Source: Actinoplanes sp. NBRC 103695 (lineage in GTDB: Bacteria; Actinomycetota; Actinomycetes; Mycobacteriales; Micromonosporaceae). From it: a stretch of DNA of 64,000 nucleotides. Both the position numbers and the translations under genes were made by a program. Location: assembly GCF_030269485.1 (NCBI RefSeq), contig NZ_BSTL01000025.1:62001-126000 (forward strand). The letters are read 5' to 3'. The notes under the pieces were generated by a model, which was not told where the DNA came from, made no database searches, and worked only from the letters and a program-made list of their open reading frames with translations. Each line of letters begins with the position of its first letter. Within the stretch, counting starts at the first letter, position 1. Positions 41,344-51,259 of the stretch are shown piece by piece.

Positions 41344-44300
41344 GTGCGGAGAGTGACTTACCTGCTCGCGGGCCCCGTCGGCGCCGAAGGCCCGGTCGAT
41401 CTCGGACCTGAAATCGAGTTCATCGTCGAACTCGGGCGGGGGTCGCGGTCGATGGTCTATCGCGTGCGTCACCGCGGTGGAGGGCATGACGGGGAGTATG
41501 CGGTCAAGCTGCTCCGTGATAGTGACGCCGACAGGGCGGAGGTGGTGGCCTTCCGCCGGGAGGCCGCGCTGTTGGCGTGCCTCGACCATCCGGGGGTGAC
41601 CCGCATCCATGAGGTGGGCGAGGCCGTCGGACGCCCTTACCTGATCATGGAGCTGGTGTCAGGCGAGTCTTTGAGCCAGGCGCTCGTTGCGGGTCCGCTG
41701 CCGGAGTCGGTGGCGGTCGACCTGATCCGTCAGGTCGCTGACGTGCTAGTGGTGGCGCATCGCGCAGGCATGGTCCACCGCGACATCAAGCCGGACAACA
41801 TCATGATCCGGTCTGATTCCACCGCCTGCCTGATCGATTTCGGGTTGGCCGGGCGGGCCGCGGCAGCGGTGGCCGACGCCACCGTCGGTACTCTGATCTA
41901 CAGCGCGCCGGAGCAGACCGGGGCGCTGAACCGTCCTGTCGACGGCCGGGCCGACCTGTATGCCCTGGGCATCGTGCTCTATGAATGCCTGGTCGGCAGT
42001 CCGCCGTTCCAGGCGGACGATGCCGGCGACCTGATCAGGCTGCACATGGCAGCGAGGCCGCCGTCCGTGCGGGCACAGCGGCCGGAGCTCTCCATCGCCG
42101 TTGCCGCCGTTGTCGAACGCCTGCTGGCCAAGGACCCGGACGACCGGTTCGCCGGCGCCGAGGACCTGCGTGCCTGCCTGGACCGCATCGCGGCCGGCGA
42201 GACCGAGGTCTCGCCGGCGGTCGCCGGGACGCGGATCGGCCGGGACAGCCCACTCGTGGGCCGGACCGAACCGAGTAGCCGGCTCGCGGCGCGTTGGCGG
42301 CTCGCGGTAGCGGGGCGCGGCGGGATCGCTGTCGTGCACGGCCCGCCGGGCAGTGGCAAGAGCCGGCTCGTGCGGGAGCTGACAGGGATGGTGCCGGCGG
42401 ATCAGCCGGCGTTGTACGGCAAGTGCGTGCCGGACGCGGCGGCGCCGATGGCGCCGATACTGGAGGCCGTCAGGGGCCTCCTCGCCGGCGTACGCCAGCT
42501 CGGCGAGCCCGACCGGCAGATGGCCGAGGAACGGTTGCGCGCCGTCGCCACGACGGACGCCGGGCTGCTCGCGGTGCTGTCCCCGGCGTTGGCGCAGCTG
42601 CTCGCGGTTCCGGAACCGGCGCTGCCGGACCTGGACGAGCCGGACAGCCAGCGGCGGTACGTGGACGCGGTGGCCGCGCTGCTGACCGGAATCGCCGACG
42701 CCTTCGGCGGCGCCGTTCTCCACCTAGACGACGTGCAATGGGCCGACGAGCCCACTCACCGGGTGCTCCGGCAGCTCGCCGGGCGGATCGGCGACTCCCG
42801 GCTGCTGGTGGTCGCCACGGCCCGCGACGACGACGCGGGCCGTGCGACGATCACCGACCTGCGGACCGACCTCGGCGAGGCCTGCGACACCGAGATCACG
42901 CTGGGACCACTCGACGAACCGGCGGTCGCCGGACTGGTCGCGGAACAGCTGGGACTGCTCCGGCCACCGCCCCGGCTCGCCGAGAGGCTGACCACCCGCA
43001 GCGGCGGCAACCCGCTCGCCGTACTGGAATATGTGCGGGCCATCATCGACGTCGGCCTGCTGACCCCCGACTGGGGCGCCTGGCGCCTGGACGAGGCCGG
43101 GCTGGAGGCGCTGGCGCTGCCCACGCAAGTGATGGACCTGGTGCTACGCCGGGTCGAAGGACTCGGCGACCTGGCTCGCCGGCTACTCACCGCTGCCGCC
43201 GCCGTCGGCAACCGGTTCCCGCCCGAGCTGGTCGCTCAGGTCTGCGGCATCGACGGCGCGGTCGCCGCGCCCACGTTCGCCCGGGCGGCCGAGCACCGCC
43301 TGATCGAGAGCGCCAAAGGCGGTGCGCTGGTCTTCCTGCACGACCGCATCCGCGAGGCACTGCTCGGCGAACTGGACGACGACGACGCGTGCCGGTTGCA
43401 CCAGCGGATCGCCGAGGAACTGGACCGCGACGTCGCCGGCCGGATCGCCTCCGACGAGGAGGTCTACGCGATCGCCCGGCACTATCTGCGGGGCGAGACC
43501 GAGCGGTCCCCCGAACGGCTCTACCGTGCGGCACTCGCCGCCGGAACATTGGCCTTGCGGCGCTATCAGCCGTCCGACGCGGTCCAGTTCCTGGTCTCCG
43601 CCGAGGCGGCCGCCCAGTCCTCGGGCCTGCCGGTCAAGCCGGCGTTCCGGATGAGCATCGCCGGGGCCGCGAGCCAAGCCGGCAACTACGACCTGGCCGA
43701 ACGGCAGCTGACCATCGCACTCGCCGACGAGCCCGACCCAGTGGGTCGCGCCGGCCTGTACTCGACCATGGCCAGGAACGACTACCTGCGAGCAAGAGGC
43801 GTCCACGGCATGGAGATGTGCCGTCGAGGGCTGGCCGAGCTCGGCCACCCGCTACCGCGCAACCCTGCGGTCCTGGCGATCACCACGATCGCGCTGTTCG
43901 GGTGGGGGCTTGTCCTCGGCCGCCTCCCAGCGTCGCTGGTCCGGGCCACAGGTGCACGATGGGAGTTGTACCGGCTGCGCACGGAACTCTATCTAGGCGC
44001 GGCAGGCAACGCGGGCATAACCGTCCAGATGCCCCTATTGGCACTGATCAGTCTTCGCATGTTGCATCTTCGGCACCGGCTTGGCCACGGGTCCGAATAC
44101 GCTCAGGCCCTTGCCGAATTCGCCGCGCTGGCCAGCATCGTCGGCGGGCGCAAATCGGCCAGGAGGCTGCTGGCCCAGGCGGCAGCCGCGGCAGAGGACA
44201 TCGGCGACCCTCGACGCCTGGCGCAAGTGCTGTGGATAAATGGCCTCGTGCACGACACCGTCCCCGCCCTCGACTACCACAGCGGCGCGTACTCTCGCAG

Positions 44301-46755
44301 GGTACTGGAGCGGCATGAGCGTTTCCTCGATCTCGGCGAATACCTCTATAGCGCCGGCGTTGTCGGCGCCATCCAGATCTTTCGTGGGTACGCCGATGAG
44401 GCGGAGCGCTGGCACGCCCGGAGCGTGGTCAGGGCAACGGCCGGCTCGAACGAATTCCTCGGCAGCACCATCGCCGTTGTCGCCCCGCAGCTCGCGGCGC
44501 TGACCGGCCGGCCGGCCGAGGCGGCCGGCCAACTGCACGAGATTCGCCGATATCTGGCGACGGCGCCGGAGAACCGGGCCCAGAGCGTCAACGTGGCGTT
44601 GACCGCGGTTCAGAACGCGTTGGAGCAGGGCGAGACCGGCGCGGCCTTCGACGATGCCGTCGCCGAGTTCACCGCACTCCGCCTCAAGCCAGCCACGACG
44701 TTCGCCATTTACCGGCCGTTCTGGGTGTACCAGGCTTTCGGCCGGCTCGCCCAGGCTGCCGCAGCGACGCCGGAGCAGCATGCGCAGCGGTACACCGCCG
44801 CCCGGCGGGCCGTGGTCGATTTGCGCAAGGCCGCCGACGGACCGGTGCTGCGCGCCTTCCACCTGACCGCGGAGGCCGGCCTGCGCCAGCTCGGCGGCGA
44901 TCCCGCCGGCGCCTTGCGGCACCTGGCCGCGGTGGAAGCTGACGCCGGCGTGGACGTCCCGCGGCTGGGCTACGAGGTGGCCCGTGTACGGGCCCGGGCA
45001 TACGCGGGACTCGGCCGGCCGGAGGATGCCCGCCGCCAGGCGCAGGTAGCTCTGGCCCTGGCCGAGGCGTACGGCTGGATCGGGCGGGCCCGCTGGATCG
45101 GCGACGAGTTCCACCTGGACCGCAATCCGTCCGAACACACGCACAGTCGCGGGCCGGCAGGGCTTCGCGCGGGCGCCCAGTCCAGAACCATCGACCTACG
45201 CAGGCACCGAGCGAACGCGGTCCACCAGGTGAGCCTCGCCGCGGCGAGCATGCTGGATCCCGATCAGGTCACCCGGGTCGCGCTCGACGAGATCGTCCGG
45301 ACCTTCTCCGCCGAACGCGCGTTCCTCTTCCTGTACGACGCCGGCGCCGACCGGCTCGTGCCATACCTCGGCCGCGACGACACCGACCAGGACCTCCAGC
45401 AGCTGACCGGCTATGGGTCGACGCTCGTGCAGCGGGTCTACGACAGCGGCGAAGCCCTCGTGGTCACCGGCAGCGAACAGGGCGCCGCCCTCGGCTCGCG
45501 AAGCGCGGTCGTGCACGGGCTACGCAGTATCATGGTTGCCCCGCTCGCTGTCCGCGGCCGGCTGCTCGGCGTCGTCTACCTCGACAGCCGCGTCGCCCGT
45601 GGCGTCTTCACGACCGACGACGTGGACACCCTGGTCGCGATCACCAACCACGTGGCGCTCTCGCTGGAGACGGCCCGCACGGCACAACTCGAGGTGGACG
45701 TCCACGCCGCACAGCGCCAGCGCGACCTGGCGGAGACCCTGCGCCGGGCGATGACCGACCTGGTCGCCATCCGCGATCCGCGGCTGGTCGCCCGGCAACT
45801 CCTGGTCACCTTGTCGGCCAACCTGCCGGCGCACGCCGCCGTCCTGCTGTACCGCGAACACACCGACGCGCCCTTGACGATCACCGTCCGCCCCGCCCGC
45901 GACGACCGCGACCCCGAGCCGGGCGGGCTGACCGATCAAGTGGACCCGGGGCTGTTGACCACAGACATGACACTCCTCGCACTACTGTCGGAGACCACGC
46001 CGGTGCACCATACGGTGACCGAGCAGGCTCCACCACTGCCGAGCCTGCTCGGCCGGGAGACCCGGGCGTGGCTCGCCCTGCCACTGTTCCTGCACGGCGA
46101 ACACCGCGGGTTGCTGGTGGCCGCGACCACCGGCGCAGCCTTCACCGACACCGAGCAGGAGATCGCTGCCACCTTGGCCAGCCAGGGCATCGCCGCGCTG
46201 GACAACGCCACCCTGTTCCAGCGCATCGAGGGCCTGGCTAGCCGCGACGGACTGACCGGCCTGCACAACCGGCGCCATTTCACCGACATCATCACCGAAC
46301 ACGCGACCCGCGGAATCGGCGAGCCGAGCCCGGTCGCCGCCATCATGATCGACATTGATCACTTCAAAACGGTAAACGACACCCACGGCCACAGCGTCGG
46401 CGACGAGGTCATCCGGGCCGTCGCCGACCGGCTCGCCGAAAGCCTGCGCGACGGGGACCTGATCTGCCGCTACGGCGGCGAGGAGTTCGCGGTCCTGCTA
46501 CCGGACACCCCGGACGAGCAAGCCCGCGCCATCGCCGAGCGGCTCCGCCGTACGGTCGCGGCCGAGCCGGTGACCACCGCGGCCGGGCCACTGCCGGTGA
46601 CCGTCAGCGTCGGGCTGGCCATCTCCTCCCGCCACGTCACCGACCTGACCACCATGCTCGACATCGCCGACGGCGCCCTCTACGAAGCCAAACGCGGTGG
46701 CCGAAACCGCGTGGCGACCGCCGGCGACGCCGCGACCGCGTCGTCTCACGGCTAA
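41344..46755 (+). CDS. Ser/Thr kinase-AAA ATPase-TPR-GAF-diguanylate cyclase fusion
   Basis: 1803 residues, cytoplasmic. A protein kinase domain (about 22-285) has a Gly-rich loop from 31, the AVK lysine K55, HRDIKPDN with catalytic D147 and DFG at 165-167. A PknK/MalT-like AAA ATPase follows, with Walker A GPPGSGKS at 333-340. A long TPR-like helical region runs to about 1280. A GAF domain (about 1295-1445) and a second GAF-like domain (about 1480-1620) precede a GGDEF domain. There the active site is GGEEF (1711-1715), preceded by the inhibitory-site RxxD (R1702, D1705) at the PleD spacing. All catalytic residues seem intact, so the protein may link kinase signalling to c-di-GMP synthesis. 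It is monocistronic. Confidence 0.93.
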   Translation: MRRVTYLLAGPVGAEGPVDLGPEIEFIVELGRGSRSMVYRVRHRGGGHDGEYAVKLLRDSDADRAEVVAFRREAALLACLDHPGVTRIHEVGEAVGRPYLIMELVSGESLSQALVAGPLPESVAVDLIRQVADVLVVAHRAGMVHRDIKPDNIMIRSDSTACLIDFGLAGRAAAAVADATVGTLIYSAPEQTGALNRPVDGRADLYALGIVLYECLVGSPPFQADDAGDLIRLHMAARPPSVRAQRPELSIAVAAVVERLLAKDPDDRFAGAEDLRACLDRIAAGETEVSPAVAGTRIGRDSPLVGRTEPSSRLAARWRLAVAGRGGIAVVHGPPGSGKSRLVRELTGMVPADQPALYGKCVPDAAAPMAPILEAVRGLLAGVRQLGEPDRQMAEERLRAVATTDAGLLAVLSPALAQLLAVPEPALPDLDEPDSQRRYVDAVAALLTGIADAFGGAVLHLDDVQWADEPTHRVLRQLAGRIGDSRLLVVATARDDDAGRATITDLRTDLGEACDTEITLGPLDEPAVAGLVAEQLGLLRPPPRLAERLTTRSGGNPLAVLEYVRAIIDVGLLTPDWGAWRLDEAGLEALALPTQVMDLVLRRVEGLGDLARRLLTAAAAVGNRFPPELVAQVCGIDGAVAAPTFARAAEHRLIESAKGGALVFLHDRIREALLGELDDDDACRLHQRIAEELDRDVAGRIASDEEVYAIARHYLRGETERSPERLYRAALAAGTLALRRYQPSDAVQFLVSAEAAAQSSGLPVKPAFRMSIAGAASQAGNYDLAERQLTIALADEPDPVGRAGLYSTMARNDYLRARGVHGMEMCRRGLAELGHPLPRNPAVLAITTIALFGWGLVLGRLPASLVRATGARWELYRLRTELYLGAAGNAGITVQMPLLALISLRMLHLRHRLGHGSEYAQALAEFAALASIVGGRKSARRLLAQAAAAAEDIGDPRRLAQVLWINGLVHDTVPALDYHSGAYSRRVLERHERFLDLGEYLYSAGVVGAIQIFRGYADEAERWHARSVVRATAGSNEFLGSTIAVVAPQLAALTGRPAEAAGQLHEIRRYLATAPENRAQSVNVALTAVQNALEQGETGAAFDDAVAEFTALRLKPATTFAIYRPFWVYQAFGRLAQAAAATPEQHAQRYTAARRAVVDLRKAADGPVLRAFHLTAEAGLRQLGGDPAGALRHLAAVEADAGVDVPRLGYEVARVRARAYAGLGRPEDARRQAQVALALAEAYGWIGRARWIGDEFHLDRNPSEHTHSRGPAGLRAGAQSRTIDLRRHRANAVHQVSLAAASMLDPDQVTRVALDEIVRTFSAERAFLFLYDAGADRLVPYLGRDDTDQDLQQLTGYGSTLVQRVYDSGEALVVTGSEQGAALGSRSAVVHGLRSIMVAPLAVRGRLLGVVYLDSRVARGVFTTDDVDTLVAITNHVALSLETARTAQLEVDVHAAQRQRDLAETLRRAMTDLVAIRDPRLVARQLLVTLSANLPAHAAVLLYREHTDAPLTITVRPARDDRDPEPGGLTDQVDPGLLTTDMTLLALLSETTPVHHTVTEQAPPLPSLLGRETRAWLALPLFLHGEHRGLLVAATTGAAFTDTEQEIAATLASQGIAALDNATLFQRIEGLASRDGLTGLHNRRHFTDIITEHATRGIGEPSPVAAIMIDIDHFKTVNDTHGHSVGDEVIRAVADRLAESLRDGDLICRYGGEEFAVLLPDTPDEQARAIAERLRRTVAAEPVTTAAGPLPVTVSVGLAISSRHVTDLTTMLDIADGALYEAKRGGRNRVATAGDAATASSHG

Positions 46756-46984
46756 GCCTCGATCCGCGGTCGGCTCGACAGCCGTCGAACCCCCGTCACC
46801 TCCAGCGTCATCCACCGACTCGGCCCAACGCTTGCCACCGGCCGACCTCCGCGCGACTTGACCCGTACTCCCTCGACGCGCGGTGGCGACTGTCCGGTCT
46901 CAGAAATCATGTCGTTCGGCCATATGGCGGCCTGGGCTGCGACAAGTAGGTGTAGACGAACCCGCCGACCCGTAGCGCCCGTGG

Positions 46985-47097
46985 GCGAGGCCGACAGCCC
47001 GTTGGGTCGCGACTTCTGTCTGACCTTGGTACGCGGGCCGGGCCGCGATGAGGTCATCGAGCGGCTGGGCGGCACGGAGCGGGTGGACATCGTCGGC
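46985..47097 (+). repeat. 113-bp duplicated segment, copy 1
   Basis: Matches 56358-56470 in the same orientation with three base differences by hand alignment. It covers the first conserved block of the DUF6461-like gene. Confidence 0.85.
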
Positions 47098-47521
47098 GCG
47101 AGTCGGCTGCACGAGGCGGCAGATCTGGTGAGGTGGCGTCCGGATGTCTCCGAGAACGGCGCCTTCTACGCCGACCCGGGTGACCGGCTTGGTGCTGGTG
47201 GGGGTCGCTGACGCCGGTGCCTGGTCGATGATCGTGGAGCCCAACGGATTCTTCTGTACGGAACCGTCCGTCGTCGCGCTGTCTCGTGGCGGTGAGCAGG
47301 TGACGTTCTACCTCAACGAGAACACGTCGCCGGCCTTCACGTGGGCCCGTGAGGGTGAGGTGCTGGTGGAGTTCTGCCCCGACTATGCGGCGTCGCGGAC
47401 CGGCAGCACGCCGGACGCCCTCGACGAGATAGTCGGCGAGCTGGGCTTCGGCGACGATCTCGGCCATGAGCGCACGCTCGCCCTCATGGAACGGCTGACC
47501 GGTGTCCGGGTCACACCGTGA
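46985..47521 (+). pseudogene. DUF6461-like gene, frameshifted
   Basis: The first part reads DFCLTLVRGPGRDEVIERLG, then VDIVG and VRWRPDVSENGAFYADP. Near 47170-47190 the reading continues in another frame as VTGLVLVGVADAGAWSMIVE, PNGFFCTEPSVVALSRG and a helical end. Together they match the DUF6461 layout (CLTLVRG, then a Trp/Glu-Pro-Asn-Gly-Phe core). A one-base loss separates the halves. The 3' half could still be translated from ATG 47144. Its first 113 bp recur at 56358. Confidence 0.6.
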
Positions 47522-47635
47522 CCTTCCGTCTGGCCGTAGACTGCCCGGTCATGAGCGTGGTCACGTTGGTGGCGGCCGTGCTCGGTCTGGCATTCGGCCG
47601 CGGCGTGTGCTCGTCGGCATCGCCGCGATGGCCTA

Positions 47636-47986
47636 CTAGGGTGCCGTCCCAGGCCACTGGTAGACCAAGGCCGCCGGTGGGAGCTCGTCATCGGTGAGTA
47701 ATCGGACTAGTTCGTCGAGCAGTCCGTTCAGGTCCTCCAGACCGGCCAATCCATAAGTCTTGTTGACGACTCGGTCGTCGGTCAGGCGCACGGTGGAGAG
47801 ATCAGCCTCGCCGGTGTTCCATATCGTGACCTCCACCAGCCACTCAGCGGACTCCAACTCAACACCCGTCACCGCCTTTCCGTGATTCGGGTGCACCGGA
47901 CGCACACGCTGACGCAATCCGAGCGCCGCCCACACCGACACCCGGTCCTCGAGCGCCGACGGCAGCTCCTCGAGAGGAAAGGTCAC
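47636..47986 (-). CDS. Hypothetical protein
   Basis: 116 residues from GTG 47986; ATG 48022 would add 12. Acidic and soluble (PLEELPSALEDRVSVWAALG, WLVEVTIWNTGEADLSTV, LNGLLDELVRLLTDDELP). A -10-like AGAATAAT lies about ten bases upstream of the GTG, suggesting a leaderless transcript. The mix of strands then a C-terminal helix recalls small immunity-type proteins, but no toxin gene is adjacent. Confidence 0.55.
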   Translation of the reverse strand: MTFPLEELPSALEDRVSVWAALGLRQRVRPVHPNHGKAVTGVELESAEWLVEVTIWNTGEADLSTVRLTDDRVVNKTYGLAGLEDLNGLLDELVRLLTDDELPPAALVYQWPGTAP

Positions 47987-48022
47987 GGCGGCGATTATTC
48001 TGACGGGCGGCGCCGGGCGCAT

Positions 48023-48154
48023 CTGGATTTACCGCTGATAACGCTCGACAGAGCTCAACGGTCGGCCGTCGCCGGCGGGTGACCGGTGGGGCTTGAGCAT
48101 CGGCGCCACCGTTTGGTGCCCGGCGTACTCAACTCGGCCATAAGTTGATCGCCG
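48023..48154. other. Non-coding junction before IS21 remnant
   Basis: Short GC-rich stretch with no gene, between the hypothetical gene and the IS21 scrap. Confidence 0.4.
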
Positions 48155-48440
48155 ACGGCGACGCGCGTCGAGGATGGTCGCGAACTCGACCGCGCGGGCC
48201 ATCTTCGCTCGGACTCGGCTGGTGCCGGTCGCCGCAGCCTCGATCAGCCAGGCGTGGGCGCCGTCGCCGATGGCCAGGAAAGCGGCCGCCGCCTTGCTGC
48301 GTGGCCGTGGCCGTGGCCGCGGCGGACGCGGGTGATTCCCGCCCGGATGGTGCGGATGGTGCTCGTCGAGGATGCGCGGGTTGCTTGGGGTGGACAGCAG
48401 GTGCCGGGCGATCTCGGCGGTGCCCGTGTCCGCACCTCGT
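48155..48440 (-). pseudogene. IS21-family transposase (IstA) C-terminal remnant
   Basis: The minus-strand frame reads TAEIARHLLSTPSNPRILDE, then KAAAAFLAIGDGAHAWLIEA, AATGTSRVRAKMARAVEFAT. This follows the C-terminal end of IS21 IstA transposases (ARH...TPGNP...DEH; EAAFLALGEGA..WL.EAA). The catalytic DDE core and the istB partner are missing. The element is a dead fragment. The ~300 bp on to the kinase-like gene show nothing else. Confidence 0.6.
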
Positions 48441-48740
48441 GCGACGGAGCCGGCAGGCGGTTACGGGAGCAACGCCCGCCAGCCAGCACAACCGTACGAG
48501 GTCCGCCGCTCCGTGGCGCACTGACATGCCGCCATCCGGGCACTGATCGGTCGGACGGCGGTCACTCTCCGTGCCGAAGGGCAACGCCATGGCCTGCGTC
48601 CGGACATGGCCGATGTGAGCGCGCGAGGTTCCGGGTCATCGCAGAAGCACGATGCCGGCCGCCTCCGCGAACCCGTTTGCGTACCTGCCCGTTGACGCGA
48701 TTGAGTCGGAGCCCACGCAGCCTCTGGCATCATCGCTTCA

Positions 48741-49430
48741 ATGGCTGCGTTCCGGAAGCAGGTGCTTGGCGAAGTGGCCGACCGGATACTCGCGCTGCGG
48801 CTGGATCACCCGACACGCGCGGGGATCGACGGCCACTCCGCGGCTGGCAAGTCGACCCTGGCCGACGAACTGGCCGCCACCCTGCGCGGGAGGACGGCTC
48901 GGCCCGTGCTCCGGGTCACGATCGACCGCTTCAAACGGCATGTCGACCTGCGTACGCAATATCCGCCCGGATCGCCGGAGAGCTACTACTTCGAGGTGTT
49001 CGACGTCGATGCCATCCGCGACGAGTTGCTGGCGCCGCTCGGTCCAGGTGGCAATCGCCGCTACCGGAGCCAGATCATGGACTTCAACGGTCGTACGCCC
49101 ATCGACTCGAGCGTCCAGGTGGCCCCGGGCGACGCGATCCTAGTGGCGGACGGCGGGTTCCTGCAGAAGCCGGCCCTGTCACGACACTGGGACTTGCGCG
49201 TCTACCTCCACATTGAAACGGCGGAGGTGCTGCGCCGCGGCACGATCCGCGATCAGGCGTGGATGGACTCGGCAGAGGCGGCGGCTGCGCGATACCGCAC
49301 GTACTACATCCCCGGCGAGGAGCTTTACCTGGCCGAGATCCGCCCGGCCGAACGAGCCGACATCGTCATCGACAACCGCGACTTCGACGCACCCTGCATC
49401 ATGCGTGACCTTCCCAACCAAGGTCGATAG
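48741..49430 (+). CDS. Uridine kinase-like P-loop nucleoside kinase
   Basis: 229 residues. The P-loop GIDGHSAAGKSTLADELA matches the uridine kinase/phosphoribulokinase-like group. RVTIDRFKRHVDLR follows with the Asp expected to bind substrate, then VADGGFLQ and a lid segment LRRGTIRDQAW. It would transfer phosphate from ATP to a nucleoside or related alcohol; the exact substrate is unclear. It is an intact gene inside a decayed region. Confidence 0.8.
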   Translation: MAAFRKQVLGEVADRILALRLDHPTRAGIDGHSAAGKSTLADELAATLRGRTARPVLRVTIDRFKRHVDLRTQYPPGSPESYYFEVFDVDAIRDELLAPLGPGGNRRYRSQIMDFNGRTPIDSSVQVAPGDAILVADGGFLQKPALSRHWDLRVYLHIETAEVLRRGTIRDQAWMDSAEAAAARYRTYYIPGEELYLAEIRPAERADIVIDNRDFDAPCIMRDLPNQGR

Positions 49431-49884
49431 TACTGACCGCGGCGCCTAGCCGCGGACGATCGCCACACCGCGTGAGTGTCTCTCGTACCCGAGTGCGCTG
49501 TCATGGCCGATGAGAGTGCGTCAACGTAAGCACCTATTGCGAGAATCGGGGTGACCGTTAAACCATCAGCGGCTCGGCCGTCACTGCGCCGATTCCGTTC
49601 GATCTATTCACGACCCGGGGGCTAGAACAGCGACAACGCCAACGAACAATCGCACACCTCGCCAGCCGGCATCGTTCTCGACTCGCCTGCCTGCCGTGGC
49701 CGCCGGTGTCCTGGCCCGGCCGGTTGAGCGTCGACGGAATCGTGTAAAGGACTCCCTGGGAATGCTCGACCCTGCGGTCGACCGAACCTGATCGTTCGAG
49801 GCTTCGCCGGTATCGGGCACCACGTGCGCCGAGATAACGTCCCGCCGCACGCCCCATCCCGGGTGGCGTGCGGGCGGGGCGAGG
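49431..49884. other. Stretch without a recognisable gene
   Basis: About 450 bp, slightly less GC-rich than average. Short frames on both strands lack motifs and regular codon bias. No repeat or RNA feature was recognised. Confidence 0.5.
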
Positions 49885-50979
49885 TCAGTTGGCGGCGATG
49901 CCTTCACCGCCGACGGTGCCGGTGACCGTGGCCGAGCCGGTTGCGGTCAGAGACCCGTTCGCGTTGATCCGGTAGGCGTCGACGATGCCCTCGGCGCCGG
50001 TCTGGACGTAGAGGTGATGGCCGTCGGCGCTGACGGCGGCGTCCACGGTGCCCGGGTGGGTGCTGATGGTGCCCAGCGTGGTGAGCGTGCCGCCGGGGCC
50101 GGCACGGTAGGCCGAGACGGTGCCGCTGCCGGCGTTCGAAACGTAGAAGGCGCCGTTGGCGTACACGATCCAGCAGGTCGCCGCCTGCCCGGTTGCCGCC
50201 GTGTCGAGCGCGGTGATCGTCCCGTTGCGGTGCAGATCGAAGGTCGCCACCGCATTCGGGCCGGCCTCGGCGACGGCGAGGTTGCCGACACGGTCGAAGG
50301 TCGTCGCGAACGGGACCGCGCCGTCCTCGACGTTCACGACCGGCGACTTCGACAGACCGCCGAAGTGGTTCACGGCGAACACGTCGACCGCGTTGGTGTT
50401 GGCCTTGGTCGTGACCAGCAACTGTGAGCCGTCGGGGCTGAATGCGACCTGCCCCGGTGTGTGGGTGAACTCCGGTGCGGCGGCCGAGTCGAGGCCGAGA
50501 CCACGGTTCCAGGACGGCACGCGAATCAGTCGGGTGCCGAGCCGCTGGAAGCCCTGCACGGAGCCGCCGTTGCGGGCGTTCAGGACGTAGACGAGATCGC
50601 CGTGGACGGCGATGCTGACCGGGAATGTCCCGCCGCTGCTGATCACCTGCAGCTTGCTGAGCCTGGTTCCGCGTACGCCGAAGGCCGTGAGGGTGTTGCT
50701 GCCCGCGTTCACCGCATAGAGCAGTCCGTGCGCGTGGTCGAGGGTGAGCGACCCCTGGGAGGCGAGCCGGTCGACGACCGCGCCGGTCAAGGCGCCACCG
50801 TTGCCGCCGGTAGCGTAGCGTCCGGCCTGCTTGAGCGCCGAGTCGTAGGCCACGACCGCGTTGCCGTCGGCGGCGTTGGTCTGCACGAAGAACCCGGGCT
50901 GTGCAGGAGCGGCGGCGGCCGGGCCGGCAAAGGCGAGTGTCGAGGCCAGGACGGTGCCGGCGATGAAGATGGACTCCAT
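49885..50979 (-). CDS. Secreted YVTN/lactonase-type beta-propeller protein
   Basis: 364 residues with a signal peptide (hydrophobic core to AFAGPAAAAPAQ). Repeated ~40-residue blades carry motifs such as SLTLDHAHGLLYAVNAGSNT, GQVAFSPDGSQLLVTT and DAAVSADGHHLYVQTG. This is typical of the 6-phosphogluconolactonase/YVTN group, but exported forms are usually binding proteins. The ATG at 50979 follows GAGGGAG. It lies 58 bp downstream of the anti-sigma gene on the same strand and may be a regulon member. Confidence 0.83.
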   Translation of the reverse strand: MESIFIAGTVLASTLAFAGPAAAAPAQPGFFVQTNAADGNAVVAYDSALKQAGRYATGGNGGALTGAVVDRLASQGSLTLDHAHGLLYAVNAGSNTLTAFGVRGTRLSKLQVISSGGTFPVSIAVHGDLVYVLNARNGGSVQGFQRLGTRLIRVPSWNRGLGLDSAAAPEFTHTPGQVAFSPDGSQLLVTTKANTNAVDVFAVNHFGGLSKSPVVNVEDGAVPFATTFDRVGNLAVAEAGPNAVATFDLHRNGTITALDTAATGQAATCWIVYANGAFYVSNAGSGTVSAYRAGPGGTLTTLGTISTHPGTVDAAVSADGHHLYVQTGAEGIVDAYRINANGSLTATGSATVTGTVGGEGIAAN

Positions 50980-51037
50980 GGTGCTCCCTCGAATTGGCGT
51001 TGCTGACACAGGGTTCGTGTCCGCCGCACCGACGGCC

Positions 51038-51259
51038 TTACGGTGTGTCCGCGGTTCGTAATAACTCGAGCAGCCCCGCCAGATCCACGGCGCACGGGCC
51101 ACAGGCCCTGAGGTGCGTGGCGACCCCGGGATAGCGCCGCTCGGCGAGCCCGGGATGGTCGGCGACCAGTTCCGCGTACAGATGCAGGAGCTCCATCGCC
51201 TCGCCGCACCCGACGTCCCGCGGGTCCGTACGCAGGAATGCCTCCAGCCGCTCGTTCAT
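51038..51259 (-). CDS. ZAS-type anti-sigma factor
   Basis: 73 residues. The motif HLRACGPC (His49, Cys53, Cys56) is the HxxxCxxC zinc site of ZAS anti-sigma factors, with an upstream Cys18. There is no membrane helix, so it is a soluble, RsrA-like candidate for thiol-redox sensing. The ATG overlaps the sigma gene stop by four bases (ATGA), the usual layout. Confidence 0.8.
   Translation of the reverse strand: MNERLEAFLRTDPRDVGCGEAMELLHLYAELVADHPGLAERRYPGVATHLRACGPCAVDLAGLLELLRTADTP

Noticed and set aside
42294..44318. Long overlapping frame inside the giant kinase gene
   Set aside because: Arg/Ala-rich shadow in another frame; the kinase-ATPase frame carries all recognised motifs.
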